Shown piece by piece: positions 43,766 through 52,594 of a stretch of DNA of 64,000 nucleotides. The notes below the pieces were generated by a model, which saw only the letters and a list, made by a program, of their open reading frames with translations, was not told the origin of the DNA and made no database searches. The stretch's first letter is position 1, and each line of letters opens with the position of its first letter. Source of the DNA: an uncultured Bacteroidia bacterium (GTDB lineage: Bacteria; Bacteroidota; Bacteroidia; NS11-12g; UBA955). The translations under genes and the position numbers were made by a program. The stretch lies in NCBI GenBank assembly GCA_943788195.1, contig CALSPH010000001.1, forward strand, positions 247,673 to 311,672, given 5' to 3'.

Positions 43766-44599
43766 ATGACAACTATAACTGCGTCAGAAGTAAATAAACT
43801 AAGAAAACTAACCGGAGCTGGGATGATGGATTGTAAAAAAGCACTTGTTGAAAGCAACGGTGATTTTGATATTGCAATTGATTATTTAAGAAAAAAAGGT
43901 CAAAAAGTATCAGCTAAAAGAGCCGATCGCGAAGCTAATGAAGGCGCAATTATTGCAACTACCTCATCGGATCAAACTACAGGTGTAATTGTAGAACTAA
44001 ATTGTGAAACGGACTTTGTTGCCAAAAATGAAGACTTTGTTTCATTTGCACATGCATTAGCATCAGTGGCTTTAGAGAATAAGCCTGCAACAATTGATGA
44101 ATTAATGGCATTATCCATTGATGGAACACCTATCTCAACTAAACTTGAAGAGTATGTTGGAAAGATAGGAGAGAAAATAGGTATTGGTACGTACGTTATT
44201 CTTAATGCTAACAATGTAGTTTCATACATTCATAGTGGCAATAGAATTGGTGTATTGGTTGAATTAAACAATGCAGCTTCAGAAGCCAACACTTCTGCAG
44301 GTAAAGATGTTGCCATGCAAATTGCAGCAATGAATCCAGTAGCTGTAACGAAAGATGAAGTAGATGAAACTACCATTGCACGTGAAATTGAAATTGGCAA
44401 AGAACAGGCTAGAGCTGAAGGAAAACCTGAGGCAATGCTTGAGAAAATCGCCATGGGTAAATTGAACAAGTTTTTCAAAGAAAACACCTTATTGGCTCAG
44501 CCATTTGTAAAAGATTCTGGTTCAACCGTAGCTCAGATGCTTCAGACTACTGAAGATGGCCTAACAGTCAACAGCTTTAAGCGGATCGCTTTAGCCTAA
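43766..44599 (+). CDS. tsf: Elongation factor Ts
   Basis: The 277-residue protein has the N-terminal UBA-like TITASEVNKLRKLTGAGMMDCKKALVES, the LNCETDFVAKNEDF core and a C-terminal LLAQPFVKDSGSTVAQML. It exchanges GDP for GTP on EF-Tu. It closes the ribosomal part of the operon; a terminator follows 24 nt after its stop. Confidence 0.98.
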   Translation: MTTITASEVNKLRKLTGAGMMDCKKALVESNGDFDIAIDYLRKKGQKVSAKRADREANEGAIIATTSSDQTTGVIVELNCETDFVAKNEDFVSFAHALASVALENKPATIDELMALSIDGTPISTKLEEYVGKIGEKIGIGTYVILNANNVVSYIHSGNRIGVLVELNNAASEANTSAGKDVAMQIAAMNPVAVTKDEVDETTIAREIEIGKEQARAEGKPEAMLEKIAMGKLNKFFKENTLLAQPFVKDSGSTVAQMLQTTEDGLTVNSFKRIALA

Positions 44600-44623
44600 A
44601 AAAACAGTTTTATTATAAGTTAG

Positions 44624-44653
44624 AAATCCTGACCTTCGCGTCAGGATTTTTTT
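44624..44653 (+). terminator. Intrinsic terminator after tsf, abutting the next start codon
   Basis: A 10-bp stem (44624-44633 with 44640-44649, core ATCCTGAC) with a CTTCGC loop is followed by a T-run that ends at the base before the next ATG at 44654. Confidence 0.9.
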
Positions 44654-45454
44654 ATGCCAATAAAACCCGAAACCACCATCTGTCTTTTTGCCTGTCATTT
44701 CAAAAACAAGGGCATTCCGAGCTATTTGAAACTCTATTTATCTGAACTAAAAAAGTATTCTGGAAAGCTGGTTCTTATTAATGAAGATGATGCTTTCCTC
44801 GAAACAGATTCTGAATTTTTAGCAGAACATGCTATTTCAAACCTCATTTTGCCTAATATCGGACACGACTTTGGCTCATGGATGAGAGCTTTAGAAAAAC
44901 TGGATATGAAGGCCTACACGCACTTCTTATTTGCCAATGACTCATGTATACTAACTCAGCCCTTAAAGGCTTTCTTTGGCTGGCTAAACACCGCCAACTT
45001 TGATTTTGCTGGTTTAATTAATAGCAATGAACGTAAATTCCATGTTCAATCCTATTTTACGATCGCTAACCAGACAGGTTTAAAGGAAATTCAAAACCAG
45101 TTTAAAAAGCATGGCATTGTTAAGGACAAAAGAAAACTGATCAAGTATTATGAAATAGGTATAAGTCAAGTTCAGTTGAGCAAGAAAAATGTAATTTCAA
45201 CCTTCCTAAACATTCCAAAGATGAATAAAAACAATCCAATGTTTCATCAACCTTTAGATTTGATAAAGAATAAGTTTCCGCTAATCAAAAAACAGCTCGT
45301 ATTTGATCAGATGTCAGAAAGTGATGTTATTGCACTTAAATCTGCTGGTATTTATACAGGGCCTCAAGTGATAAAAGACCAAATTATTAGATATTCTGAA
45401 TTCCAAAAAGTGAATTGGAACGACCTATTTCAGGATCAACCCATTAACAATTAA
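44654..45454 (+). CDS. Rhamnan-synthesis-F (RgpF)-like protein
   Basis: The 266-residue protein has the RgpF-type segments NIGHDFGSWMRALEKL, FLFANDSCILTQPLKAFFGWL and FDFAGLINSNERKFHVQSYF, seen in glycan-modifying enzymes of the rhamnan synthesis F family. The substrate is unknown. Its ATG directly follows the T-run of the tsf terminator, so its mRNA must come from readthrough or an unseen promoter. It is inserted between tsf and pyrH, genes that are usually adjacent. Confidence 0.78.
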   Translation: MPIKPETTICLFACHFKNKGIPSYLKLYLSELKKYSGKLVLINEDDAFLETDSEFLAEHAISNLILPNIGHDFGSWMRALEKLDMKAYTHFLFANDSCILTQPLKAFFGWLNTANFDFAGLINSNERKFHVQSYFTIANQTGLKEIQNQFKKHGIVKDKRKLIKYYEIGISQVQLSKKNVISTFLNIPKMNKNNPMFHQPLDLIKNKFPLIKKQLVFDQMSESDVIALKSAGIYTGPQVIKDQIIRYSEFQKVNWNDLFQDQPINN

Positions 45455-45540
45455 AAAATACGTGCAAGATTAGACTTATCAAAAAGTTACAACACGTAAA
45501 ATTAAATAAAAGCAATATTAAGCAGAATGTTAAATATTGT

Positions 45541-45548
45541 TAACTTTG
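45541..45548 (+). promoter_or_regulatory. Putative -7 box (TAACTTTG) of pyrH
   Basis: The box matches TAnnTTTG and ends 7 nt before the pyrH ATG, implying a leaderless or nearly leaderless transcript. Confidence 0.5.
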
Positions 45549-45555
45549 CTTTTTA

Positions 45556-46275
45556 ATGAGCCACATTAAATACAAGCGTGTTTTACTGAAATTAAGCGGT
45601 GAAGCACTCATGGGTAAGCAAGAATTTGGAATAGACCCAGACGTCCTCGATCAATTTTCTGAAGAAATAAAATCCGTAGTTGCAGAAGGCATTGAAGTTG
45701 CTGTAGTAATTGGAGGTGGAAATATTTTTAGAGGAGTTCAAGGGGTTACCGGAGGAATCGTTGATCGGGCACAGGGAGATTATATGGGTATGTTAGCCAC
45801 CGTTATCAATGCAATGGCACTGCAAGGAGCTCTCGAGAAAAAAAATGTTTTTACCCGTTTGTTAACGGCCATAAACATGGAGCAAGTAGCTGAACCCTTT
45901 ATCCGCAGGCGAGCAATTCGTCACCTAGAAAAAGGACGAGTTGTTATTTTCGGTGGAGGGACTGGGAATCCATATTTCACCACAGACTCTGCCGCTTCAT
46001 TACGTGCTGTCGAAATAGAAGCTGATGTAGTCCTGAAAGGGACCCGTGTAGATGGTGTATTTTCTGCCGATCCTGAAAAAGACAGTAGTGCCACCAAATT
46101 CGAAGAAATCTCTTTTGATGAAGTTTATAAACGCAACCTAAAAATAATGGACCTTACCGCGATTACATTATGTCAGGAAAATAGCATCCCAATCATTGTA
46201 TTTGACATGAACAAAAAAGGCAATTTTAAATCGCTTATTTTGGGTGAAAAAGTGGGAACCTTAGTCAGTAATTAA
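45556..46275 (+). CDS. pyrH: Uridylate kinase (UMP kinase)
   Basis: The 239-residue protein belongs to the amino acid kinase fold: [49 protein letters not shown] and KVGTLVSN at the end. It phosphorylates UMP to UDP for nucleotide synthesis. The frr gene that usually follows is absent; a TraB/GumN protein starts 6 bp after its stop instead. Confidence 0.97.
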   Translation: MSHIKYKRVLLKLSGEALMGKQEFGIDPDVLDQFSEEIKSVVAEGIEVAVVIGGGNIFRGVQGVTGGIVDRAQGDYMGMLATVINAMALQGALEKKNVFTRLLTAINMEQVAEPFIRRRAIRHLEKGRVVIFGGGTGNPYFTTDSAASLRAVEIEADVVLKGTRVDGVFSADPEKDSSATKFEEISFDEVYKRNLKIMDLTAITLCQENSIPIIVFDMNKKGNFKSLILGEKVGTLVSN

Positions 46276-46281
46276 TTTAGA

Positions 46282-47961
46282 ATGAAACAACTACTTTTAT
46301 CCGCAGTTTGTACACTGGCTGCATGCTTTAGCTTTGCCCAAAACTCATTGTTATATGAATTGAGTAAGCCAGGAAGCACCCAGAAAAGTTATCTTTTTGG
46401 GACCATCCATACACAAGATGAAAGAGCATTTGTTTTCAACGACAGTGTGTTTTGGGCCATTGACCAAACTACTGCTGCAGTTTTTGAAATGAAGCTTTCC
46501 GGTAAGGAAGGAGCAAATATGCCCAAAGCAATAAAAGAGTACTTCCAGGATACTCAATTCGTGAATAAAGTAAAGAATTATACTTCAACACAATTTATGC
46601 CCTTGCTAATGAATGAAATTCCGGCTAAAGATTTGGCAGATAAAATTACAGGGCAGATAATGCCCCTCTATTTTGAAATGCTCAAAAGTGTTTCTGAACA
46701 GAAACAACGAATCTCATTTGTTGACCAACTGCTTCAAAATTACGCATACAATAGAAAGAAGAAAGTAATCGGTTTGGAAACCGTTGATGAGCAACTCAAT
46801 GCACTTTTGGGTGATTTTAAAACAATGAACTTAGATTCTATGCAGCTGGCAGAAAAAATAGTTGCATATTTAAAAAAGGATCAATTCAATCTCGAATTAC
46901 TCCGATCTGGGATGAGTCCAGATACTATAATCAACATGTACCATTCAGGTAACTTAATTGAAATTGGAATTTTTTTTACAAGTCCGGAAAACATCCAATC
47001 TTATGGTGCCATTTACGATCGCATTCTTGTGAAGCGTAATGATATCATGTATAACCGAACGAAAAACCTGATTCCAAAAGAAAATATATTTATTGCCGTA
47101 GGCGCTGGTCATCTTATTGGCGAAAATGGATTAATTAAGCAATATGAACAGCTGGGTTATACGGTTCGGCCTATGAATGTGCTATCTAAAACCAACACCA
47201 AAATATCATGGAACATTGTTAAGACAGAACACTTCAAAGTTGATCTTCCCAAAGGGGTGGCGTTGAAGCTTCAAGACGATGATTACTATTTTTCTATGCT
47301 CAGTATTCTTGGCGATTCAACTAAGACTTTTCATACGCTTTATACACCTAAAGGAGAATTGAGTTTTACAGTTCGTTTTGATGAAGGAACAGAAGAAGTT
47401 GCAGATGCCATGGAATATATAGATGAAGGGGTAACAGAAGCCGCAGAAGATGCAGTAGAATTGGTGGAAGAGGCAATATATGAGGTGGAGTATGACTCCG
47501 TTGAAACAGTGTATGAGGTAGAAGTAGAAAGTGATGATACAGATTATGAAGAAGAGGAAGAGGAGTATGGCATTGAAGAATACGATTATGATTCGGGTAC
47601 TGAAGACGAAGATGAACTAATATATACCCCTAGAAAAAAGCCGGCACTTTTAGAAGACAGTGCACAAAACGCTTATCTCGAAGAAGTAGGGGATAGTGTG
47701 AAAGGTTACATGAAAACGCAAACTGTAATGATGATGGCAACCATGTTTAAAGGAGATCCACCCATTGACACCCTATGGAGCATTGAATCGCCAACGGGTC
47801 CAATTGAAGTAAATTATCGCTCTACTTCTTTTTCCAGTAGTCTAACACGCATAATTGAAACCGATCAAGGGGAATATACTTTAAAGATTACTGGTGACAA
47901 AAACATGCTAATGGACAAGCAGTACCATCGTTTCTTTACTCATTTTAAGTTAGGTGATTAG
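46282..47961 (+). CDS. TraB/GumN-family secreted protein with an acidic insert
   Basis: The 559-residue protein has a signal peptide (MKQLLLSAVCTLAACFSFAQ). The TraB/GumN (Tiki-like) domain covers about residues 20-295, with SYLFGTIHTQDER at the front and FIAVGAGHLIGENGLI at the end, where conserved His residues may bind metal. The rest is unassigned and includes a very acidic Glu/Asp/Tyr stretch at about 370-450. The fold is related to metal-dependent proteases (Tiki), so a protease role is possible. It is co-directional with pyrH at 6 bp. Confidence 0.82.
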   Translation: MKQLLLSAVCTLAACFSFAQNSLLYELSKPGSTQKSYLFGTIHTQDERAFVFNDSVFWAIDQTTAAVFEMKLSGKEGANMPKAIKEYFQDTQFVNKVKNYTSTQFMPLLMNEIPAKDLADKITGQIMPLYFEMLKSVSEQKQRISFVDQLLQNYAYNRKKKVIGLETVDEQLNALLGDFKTMNLDSMQLAEKIVAYLKKDQFNLELLRSGMSPDTIINMYHSGNLIEIGIFFTSPENIQSYGAIYDRILVKRNDIMYNRTKNLIPKENIFIAVGAGHLIGENGLIKQYEQLGYTVRPMNVLSKTNTKISWNIVKTEHFKVDLPKGVALKLQDDDYYFSMLSILGDSTKTFHTLYTPKGELSFTVRFDEGTEEVADAMEYIDEGVTEAAEDAVELVEEAIYEVEYDSVETVYEVEVESDDTDYEEEEEEYGIEEYDYDSGTEDEDELIYTPRKKPALLEDSAQNAYLEEVGDSVKGYMKTQTVMMMATMFKGDPPIDTLWSIESPTGPIEVNYRSTSFSSSLTRIIETDQGEYTLKITGDKNMLMDKQYHRFFTHFKLGD

Positions 47962-48584
47962 GTATACCAGTGTAGGATTGCAGTGACTATTAAATAGAGC
48001 CCAATAAGTGCAAAAAGTACTTGAATCCCTTTGTTTATATTGTAAATTAGCGATCCATTTATTTTAGTTCCTGCCTTTTTGGATATACTCGCGATGGATA
48101 CTTCAACCATTCCAATAGCCATTAAGCTAGCCATCAGAAAGGAAATTTGCATCACATCCGAATATGCTTTGGTTACTAAAATGGACTGAATGGCTACCCA
48201 AGCGAAAAAATTTACTGGGTTGGTTACATTAAGGGTAAACCCCAATGCAACCAGTTTTAATAGATTAGCTTGATGGCTTGAAGCTTTGTATTCTTTAGGT
48301 TCAATCCTTGTAAAAAACCCAATCAACCCAAAGAGCAATATAAAAATTCCTCCAAATAGCAGCACCCACTGCTGGTTCGCTTGAATAAGTTCATTTGACC
48401 TGTTTGTAAACCAAAATGCCAACAGTATAAATAAAAGATCTGAAGCAATAACACCAGCTGCAATGGCCAAACCAGCTTTATAACCATTGCTTAACCCAAA
48501 TTTTATTAATGCAAAGAAAACCGTGCCCAACATTAGGCTGAGCCCTATTCCATAAGAAAAACCTAAACCAAATGCCTCAAACAC
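47958..48584 (-). CDS. LysE-family translocator (GTG start)
   Basis: The 208-residue protein has six predicted helices and the LysE/RhtB front FGLGFSYGIGLSLMLGTVFFALIKFGLSNGYKAGL. Such proteins export amino acids or related metabolites. The GTG start at 48584 matches the family N-terminus. A -7 box ends 4 nt before it. Its stop overlaps the convergent TraB/GumN gene by 4 bp. Confidence 0.85.
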   Translation of the reverse strand: MFEAFGLGFSYGIGLSLMLGTVFFALIKFGLSNGYKAGLAIAAGVIASDLLFILLAFWFTNRSNELIQANQQWVLLFGGIFILLFGLIGFFTRIEPKEYKASSHQANLLKLVALGFTLNVTNPVNFFAWVAIQSILVTKAYSDVMQISFLMASLMAIGMVEVSIASISKKAGTKINGSLIYNINKGIQVLFALIGLYLIVTAILHWYT

Positions 48585-48588
48585 AGAA

Positions 48589-48596
48589 CAAATCTA
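48589..48596 (-). promoter_or_regulatory. Putative -7 box (TAGATTTG) of the first LysE gene
   Basis: The minus-strand box ends 4 nt before the GTG, so the transcript would have almost no leader. It is back to back with the box at 48619-48626. Confidence 0.45.
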
Positions 48597-48618
48597 CACT
48601 TCTTTTCGGTTTCAGAAT

Positions 48619-48626
48619 TATATTTG
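48619..48626 (+). promoter_or_regulatory. Putative -7 box (TATATTTG) of the SSS transporter gene
   Basis: The box matches TAnnTTTG and ends 10 nt before the ATG at 48637. Confidence 0.5.
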
Positions 48627-48636
48627 CGATTCGGTC

Positions 48637-49974
48637 ATGTATACCACCTTTCTCCTTGTCTTTATCTCCCTTTATCTACTCCTTCATTTATGGAAGTCTA
48701 AATCAAGCAAGGGTGAGGAAGGTTATTTCTTAGCGGGCAGGAAACTCGGGCTCTTTCCGCTAATCGCAACCTTAGTTGTTTCTCAATATGGATGGATTAA
48801 CGGTGTATTTGAATTGTACTTATTGGATGGCCCAAAAGCATGGTTCGTACTTAGTTTGCCCTATTTAATTTTCAATCTTATTTGGGTTTTCCTTGGGAAA
48901 TATCTTTATCAGCAAAAAGCCTACACCACACCAGGGCTTTTCCGGTTGCATTACGGTAAGTTTACCGGTGGATTCGCTGCCATTTTATTGACACTCATCT
49001 TTCTGCCCATTATGTATATTCATATGGGCGCTTCGGTGCTCAATCATTCTTTTGGGATGTCATTTGAGTGGGCTACGGTGCTTTTTATTTTTCTGGCCAG
49101 TCTTGCCCTAATCACTGGAGGTTTTAAGCGTATCGTTTATACGGATATATTCTTATTCTTCCTCACATATGGTGGGTTATTTGCCGTATTTATTTATTTA
49201 AAAATGGGTCATCTTAATTGCATAGAAACCATTCCAACTTACCGGCATGTGATATCGGAAACAGCTGCATCAAAATATTCTTATTGGGGATGGTGGCTCT
49301 TGGCGCTTATTGTCTTCATCGATCCAAGCATTCATCAACGACTATGGGCAACTAAAAATGAGAATCGTGTAGCTAAAGTAATGATTAGCTCCATTTTCTT
49401 CTGGCTCCTATTTGATGTATTAATCATTGGTATTATTTCACAAAAAGGACATATTGCTGAATTTGATACGGTTTACGAACTTGCGGAATTGCTCCCAACA
49501 GAAATAGGTTTGTTATTCAACTTTATGCTCCTAGCAGTAATTTTATCAACTGCCAACACCTATTTTAATATCAGTTTTAATAACATTGCCTTTGACCTAT
49601 TTCGGTTTAAACAAAAGACCAACAGAATATGGTTGATTGCAGCTGCAATGTTTTTAATCACCTATTTAACCACCGTATATCTTTACGCAAATTCAAGTGT
49701 AATTGACATTTTATTTGATCTTTTTCCAGCAGCAATAAGCGGTTTGTTTCTTCCATTTATCAGCATATTCATCCCAAAGATTAAGCTGCCTAACCACTTT
49801 GTAATTGCACAGATGTTTGCAGCAACGCTCACATGTCTGTTTTTTCAAATAAATCCTTACAATATGAGTAACTTTGCAACTGAAACACCTGTTGCAATTG
49901 GACTTCTATCAAGCCTAATACTTCAGATAATATTTCTTATAACATGGCCAGCGGAAAACGTAACGAAAAACTAG
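48637..49974 (+). CDS. Sodium:solute symporter (SSS) family protein
   Basis: The 445-residue protein has about 12 membrane helices. It carries the SSS features EGYFLAGRKLGLFPLIATLVVSQYGW in helices 1-2 and VFIDPSIHQRLWATK in the core. Sodium-coupled uptake of a sugar, amino acid or similar solute is expected; the substrate cannot be told. Its last 31 bp overlap rbfA. Confidence 0.88.
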   Translation: MYTTFLLVFISLYLLLHLWKSKSSKGEEGYFLAGRKLGLFPLIATLVVSQYGWINGVFELYLLDGPKAWFVLSLPYLIFNLIWVFLGKYLYQQKAYTTPGLFRLHYGKFTGGFAAILLTLIFLPIMYIHMGASVLNHSFGMSFEWATVLFIFLASLALITGGFKRIVYTDIFLFFLTYGGLFAVFIYLKMGHLNCIETIPTYRHVISETAASKYSYWGWWLLALIVFIDPSIHQRLWATKNENRVAKVMISSIFFWLLFDVLIIGIISQKGHIAEFDTVYELAELLPTEIGLLFNFMLLAVILSTANTYFNISFNNIAFDLFRFKQKTNRIWLIAAAMFLITYLTTVYLYANSSVIDILFDLFPAAISGLFLPFISIFIPKIKLPNHFVIAQMFAATLTCLFFQINPYNMSNFATETPVAIGLLSSLILQIIFLITWPAENVTKN

Positions 49975-50303
49975 GAAGACAAATTCAAAAAGACCTTTCT
50001 CAACTTTTCTTAAAGAATCAGCATGATTGGTTTGAGAGTGAATTTGTTACCATCAGTGCCATTTCGGTTACACCCGATTTAAGTATTGCCAAAGTGTATG
50101 TGAGTCTTTATAACACCAAAAATAAAACTGCTATACTCAATGCTTTAGAAGAGAAAAACCACATTATTCGCAGGGAGTTAGCGCGTTTAATCAAAAACTC
50201 TGTGAAGAAAATTCCAGAGCTTCGGTTTATAGAAGATACATCTTTAGATATGCTCAACAAGCTAGACGAGTTACTTGCAAAAGTGAAAAAGGAAGACGAA
50301 TAA
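49944..50303 (+). CDS. rbfA: Ribosome-binding factor A
   Basis: The 119-residue protein has the RbfA pattern: RNEKLGRQIQKDLSQLFLK, ISAISVTPDLSIAKVYVSLY and IRRELARLIKNSVKKIPELRFIEDTSLD. This is a KH-type fold that aids 30S maturation in the cold. It overlaps the SSS gene by 31 nt and probably depends on its transcript. Its stop faces the convergent sucB gene. Confidence 0.95.
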   Translation: MASGKRNEKLGRQIQKDLSQLFLKNQHDWFESEFVTISAISVTPDLSIAKVYVSLYNTKNKTAILNALEEKNHIIRRELARLIKNSVKKIPELRFIEDTSLDMLNKLDELLAKVKKEDE

Positions 50304-50307
50304 ATAA

Positions 50308-51576
50308 TTAAAGCCTCAACAAGCTTTCCTCTGGTTTCTTACCATCCAACATCATTTCTGGGTTTTCAAGCAATTGCTTCACACGCACTAAGAAACTCAC
50401 ACTTTCTCGGCCATCAATTACGCGGTGATCATAACTTAACGCTACAAACATAATTGGACGCACCACAACTTCCCCGTTTTCAACCACAGGTCGTTCAACG
50501 ATATTATGCATGCCTAAAATGCCCGATTGAGGGGGATTTATGATTGGCGTAGATAACATACTGCCAAACACCCCGCCATTACTAATCGTAAATGTTCCGC
50601 CCGTCATTTCATCCAAAGACAACTTGTTATCTCTCGCTTTGATAGCAAGTCTTTTTACCTCTGATTCTATGCCAGCAAAGGTTAATGATTCTGCATTTCG
50701 GATTACGGGTACCACTAATCCTTTGGGACCGCTCACCGCTATGGAGATATCACAAAAGTCATTGAACACCATTTCCTCACCATCAATATAGGCATTAACT
50801 GCGGGCCAATCTTGTAACGCGATGCAACAAGCACGGGTAAAGAATGACATAAAGCCCAATCCTACTTCGTGCTTTTCAGCAAACTTCTGTTTGTACTGCG
50901 TACGCAAATCCATAATGGGTTTCATATTAACCTCATTAAAAGTGGTAAGCATGGCTGTTTGATTTTTGGCAGCCACTAAACGTTTACCCACTGTTTTTCG
51001 TAGGTTACTCATCTTATTTCTCCTGGATTCTCTTGACTGAGTAGGGTTGTCATAATTTGAGCTCGAGCTACTTCCACTTCCCAATTTTGCAGCAGCTTCG
51101 AGAATATCCATTTTTGTTATTCTACCGTTAGCTCCCGTTCCAACCACTTGACTCGGGTTTAAGTTATATTCTACTAATAATTGCTTGGCCAAAGGAGAAA
51201 TGTTTTCAGCATCAAAGCTTTCACTCATCCCAGCAGAAGCAACTTCTGCGGGTTTTTCAACCTTCTTTTCCGCTTTAGGTGTTTCTTGTTTGTCTTCTAG
51301 TTTTGGTGTCTCTACTTTAGCCTTCTTAGGTGCTTTAGCAGATGTGTCTATTCGAGCTACAACAGCACCTACCCCGATGGTATCACCTTCATCACCTACC
51401 AACTCTTCAATCGCACCCGCTTCAGTAGCATTCACCTCAAAAGTTGCCTTGTCGCTTTCAAATTCGGCAATGGGCTCATCCATCTCAACATAGTCCCCTT
51501 TTTTCTTCAGCCATTGGCTTATGGTTACCTCACTAATCGATTCGCCTGGCGATGGTACAGTTATTTCAATTGCCAT
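50308..51576 (-). CDS. sucB: Dihydrolipoyl succinyltransferase, E2 of 2-oxoglutarate dehydrogenase
   Basis: The 422-residue protein has one lipoyl domain ([18 protein letters not shown]; the Lys in ESDKA is lipoylated). An Ala/Pro/Lys linker follows, then an E3-binding domain ([33 protein letters not shown]) and a catalytic domain ending with [10 protein letters not shown] (His and Asp catalytic). It passes succinyl groups to CoA in the TCA cycle. No sucA is adjacent. lipA, needed for its cofactor, is 8 kb away. Confidence 0.95.
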   Translation of the reverse strand: MAIEITVPSPGESISEVTISQWLKKKGDYVEMDEPIAEFESDKATFEVNATEAGAIEELVGDEGDTIGVGAVVARIDTSAKAPKKAKVETPKLEDKQETPKAEKKVEKPAEVASAGMSESFDAENISPLAKQLLVEYNLNPSQVVGTGANGRITKMDILEAAAKLGSGSSSSSNYDNPTQSRESRRNKMSNLRKTVGKRLVAAKNQTAMLTTFNEVNMKPIMDLRTQYKQKFAEKHEVGLGFMSFFTRACCIALQDWPAVNAYIDGEEMVFNDFCDISIAVSGPKGLVVPVIRNAESLTFAGIESEVKRLAIKARDNKLSLDEMTGGTFTISNGGVFGSMLSTPIINPPQSGILGMHNIVERPVVENGEVVVRPIMFVALSYDHRVIDGRESVSFLVRVKQLLENPEMMLDGKKPEESLLRL

Positions 51577-51596
51577 AGTCTTAAATATTATATCCG

Positions 51597-51604
51597 CAAA
51601 TTTA
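51597..51604 (-). promoter_or_regulatory. Putative -7 box (TAAATTTG) of sucB
   Basis: Minus-strand match to TAnnTTTG, 20 nt before the sucB ATG and just downstream of the rpoD terminator. Confidence 0.5.
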
Positions 51605-51615
51605 GTTAAAAAACA

Positions 51616-51640
51616 AACCCCGACAATATGGGTCGGGGTT
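51616..51640 (-). terminator. Intrinsic terminator of rpoD
   Basis: A 9-bp stem (51616-51624 with 51632-51640, core ACCCCGAC) with a 7-nt loop is followed by a T-rich run on the minus strand. It lies 9 bp after the rpoD stop. Confidence 0.9.
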
Positions 51641-51648
51641 ATTGATCT

Positions 51649-52512
51649 TTATCCTAGGTAACTTTTTAGAATTTTACTCTTACTTGATTTTCTGAGTCTC
51701 CTTAGTGCTTTCTCTTTAATCTGACGAACTCGCTCTCTGGTAAGTCCTACCTTTTCTGAGATATCTTCAAGCGTATGAGCTGGACCACCATCTAAACCAT
51801 AGTAATATTTTAACACATCGCGTTCTTTTTCACTTAAAGTAGAAATCACACGATTTATTTCTTTCTGTAAAGATTCATTTAATAAACTTAAATCTGGATC
51901 AGGCTCATCGTTGTTATCTAAAACACCCAAAAGCGTATTATCTTCCCCTTCCGCCAATGGCGCATCAATACTCAAGTGACGTCCAGAAGATTTTTGAGCA
52001 TTCTCAACTTCGGTAACACTAATTTCCAATAAATTCGCAATTTCATCAGCTGTAGGCTGTCTTTGCAACTGTTGCTCAAGTTTTGCAGCAGCAGCAGATA
52101 TTCTGCCAATACTACCTACCTTATTCAAAGGTAACCGTACAATTCTTGACTGGTCAGCCAAAGCCTGAAGTATAGATTGACGAATCCACCATACTGCATA
52201 TGATATAAATTTAAATCCCCTGGTTTCATCAAATCGCTTTGCAGCTTTAATCAATCCCAAGTTCCCTTCATTAATTAAATCTCCCAAAGTTAAACCCTGG
52301 TTTTGATATTGCTTTGAAACAGAAACCACAAACCTCAAATTGGCATTCACTAATTTTTCCAATGCTGCCTGATCTCCTTCTCTAATTCTTCTTGCGAGTT
52401 CCACTTCCTCTTGAGCATCAATCATATTTACCTTACTAATTTCGTTTAGGTATTTATCTAATGATTTGTTCTCACGATTGGTAAACTGTTTGCTTATTTT
52501 TAGCTGCCTCAT
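51649..52512 (-). CDS. rpoD: Primary sigma factor, sigma-70 type
   Basis: The 287-residue protein has region 1.2 ([31 protein letters not shown]), region 2 ([56 protein letters not shown]), region 3 and region 4.2 ([26 protein letters not shown]). The short form without region 1.1 or a non-conserved insert is standard for Bacteroidota housekeeping sigma factors. It recognises the TAnnTTTG promoters seen across this window. Confidence 0.97.
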   Translation of the reverse strand: MRQLKISKQFTNRENKSLDKYLNEISKVNMIDAQEEVELARRIREGDQAALEKLVNANLRFVVSVSKQYQNQGLTLGDLINEGNLGLIKAAKRFDETRGFKFISYAVWWIRQSILQALADQSRIVRLPLNKVGSIGRISAAAAKLEQQLQRQPTADEIANLLEISVTEVENAQKSSGRHLSIDAPLAEGEDNTLLGVLDNNDEPDPDLSLLNESLQKEINRVISTLSEKERDVLKYYYGLDGGPAHTLEDISEKVGLTRERVRQIKEKALRRLRKSSKSKILKSYLG

Positions 52513-52548
52513 ATATGTTTAGTTGTTCTGCTACGTTAAAATAGCCTG

Positions 52549-52556
52549 CAAATATA
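52549..52556 (-). promoter_or_regulatory. Putative -7 box (TATATTTG) of rpoD
   Basis: Minus-strand match to TAnnTTTG, 36 nt before the rpoD ATG. Confidence 0.55.
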
Positions 52557-52594
52557 CTGTTTATTTGTCAATTTACACCTGTATAACAGGTCAT

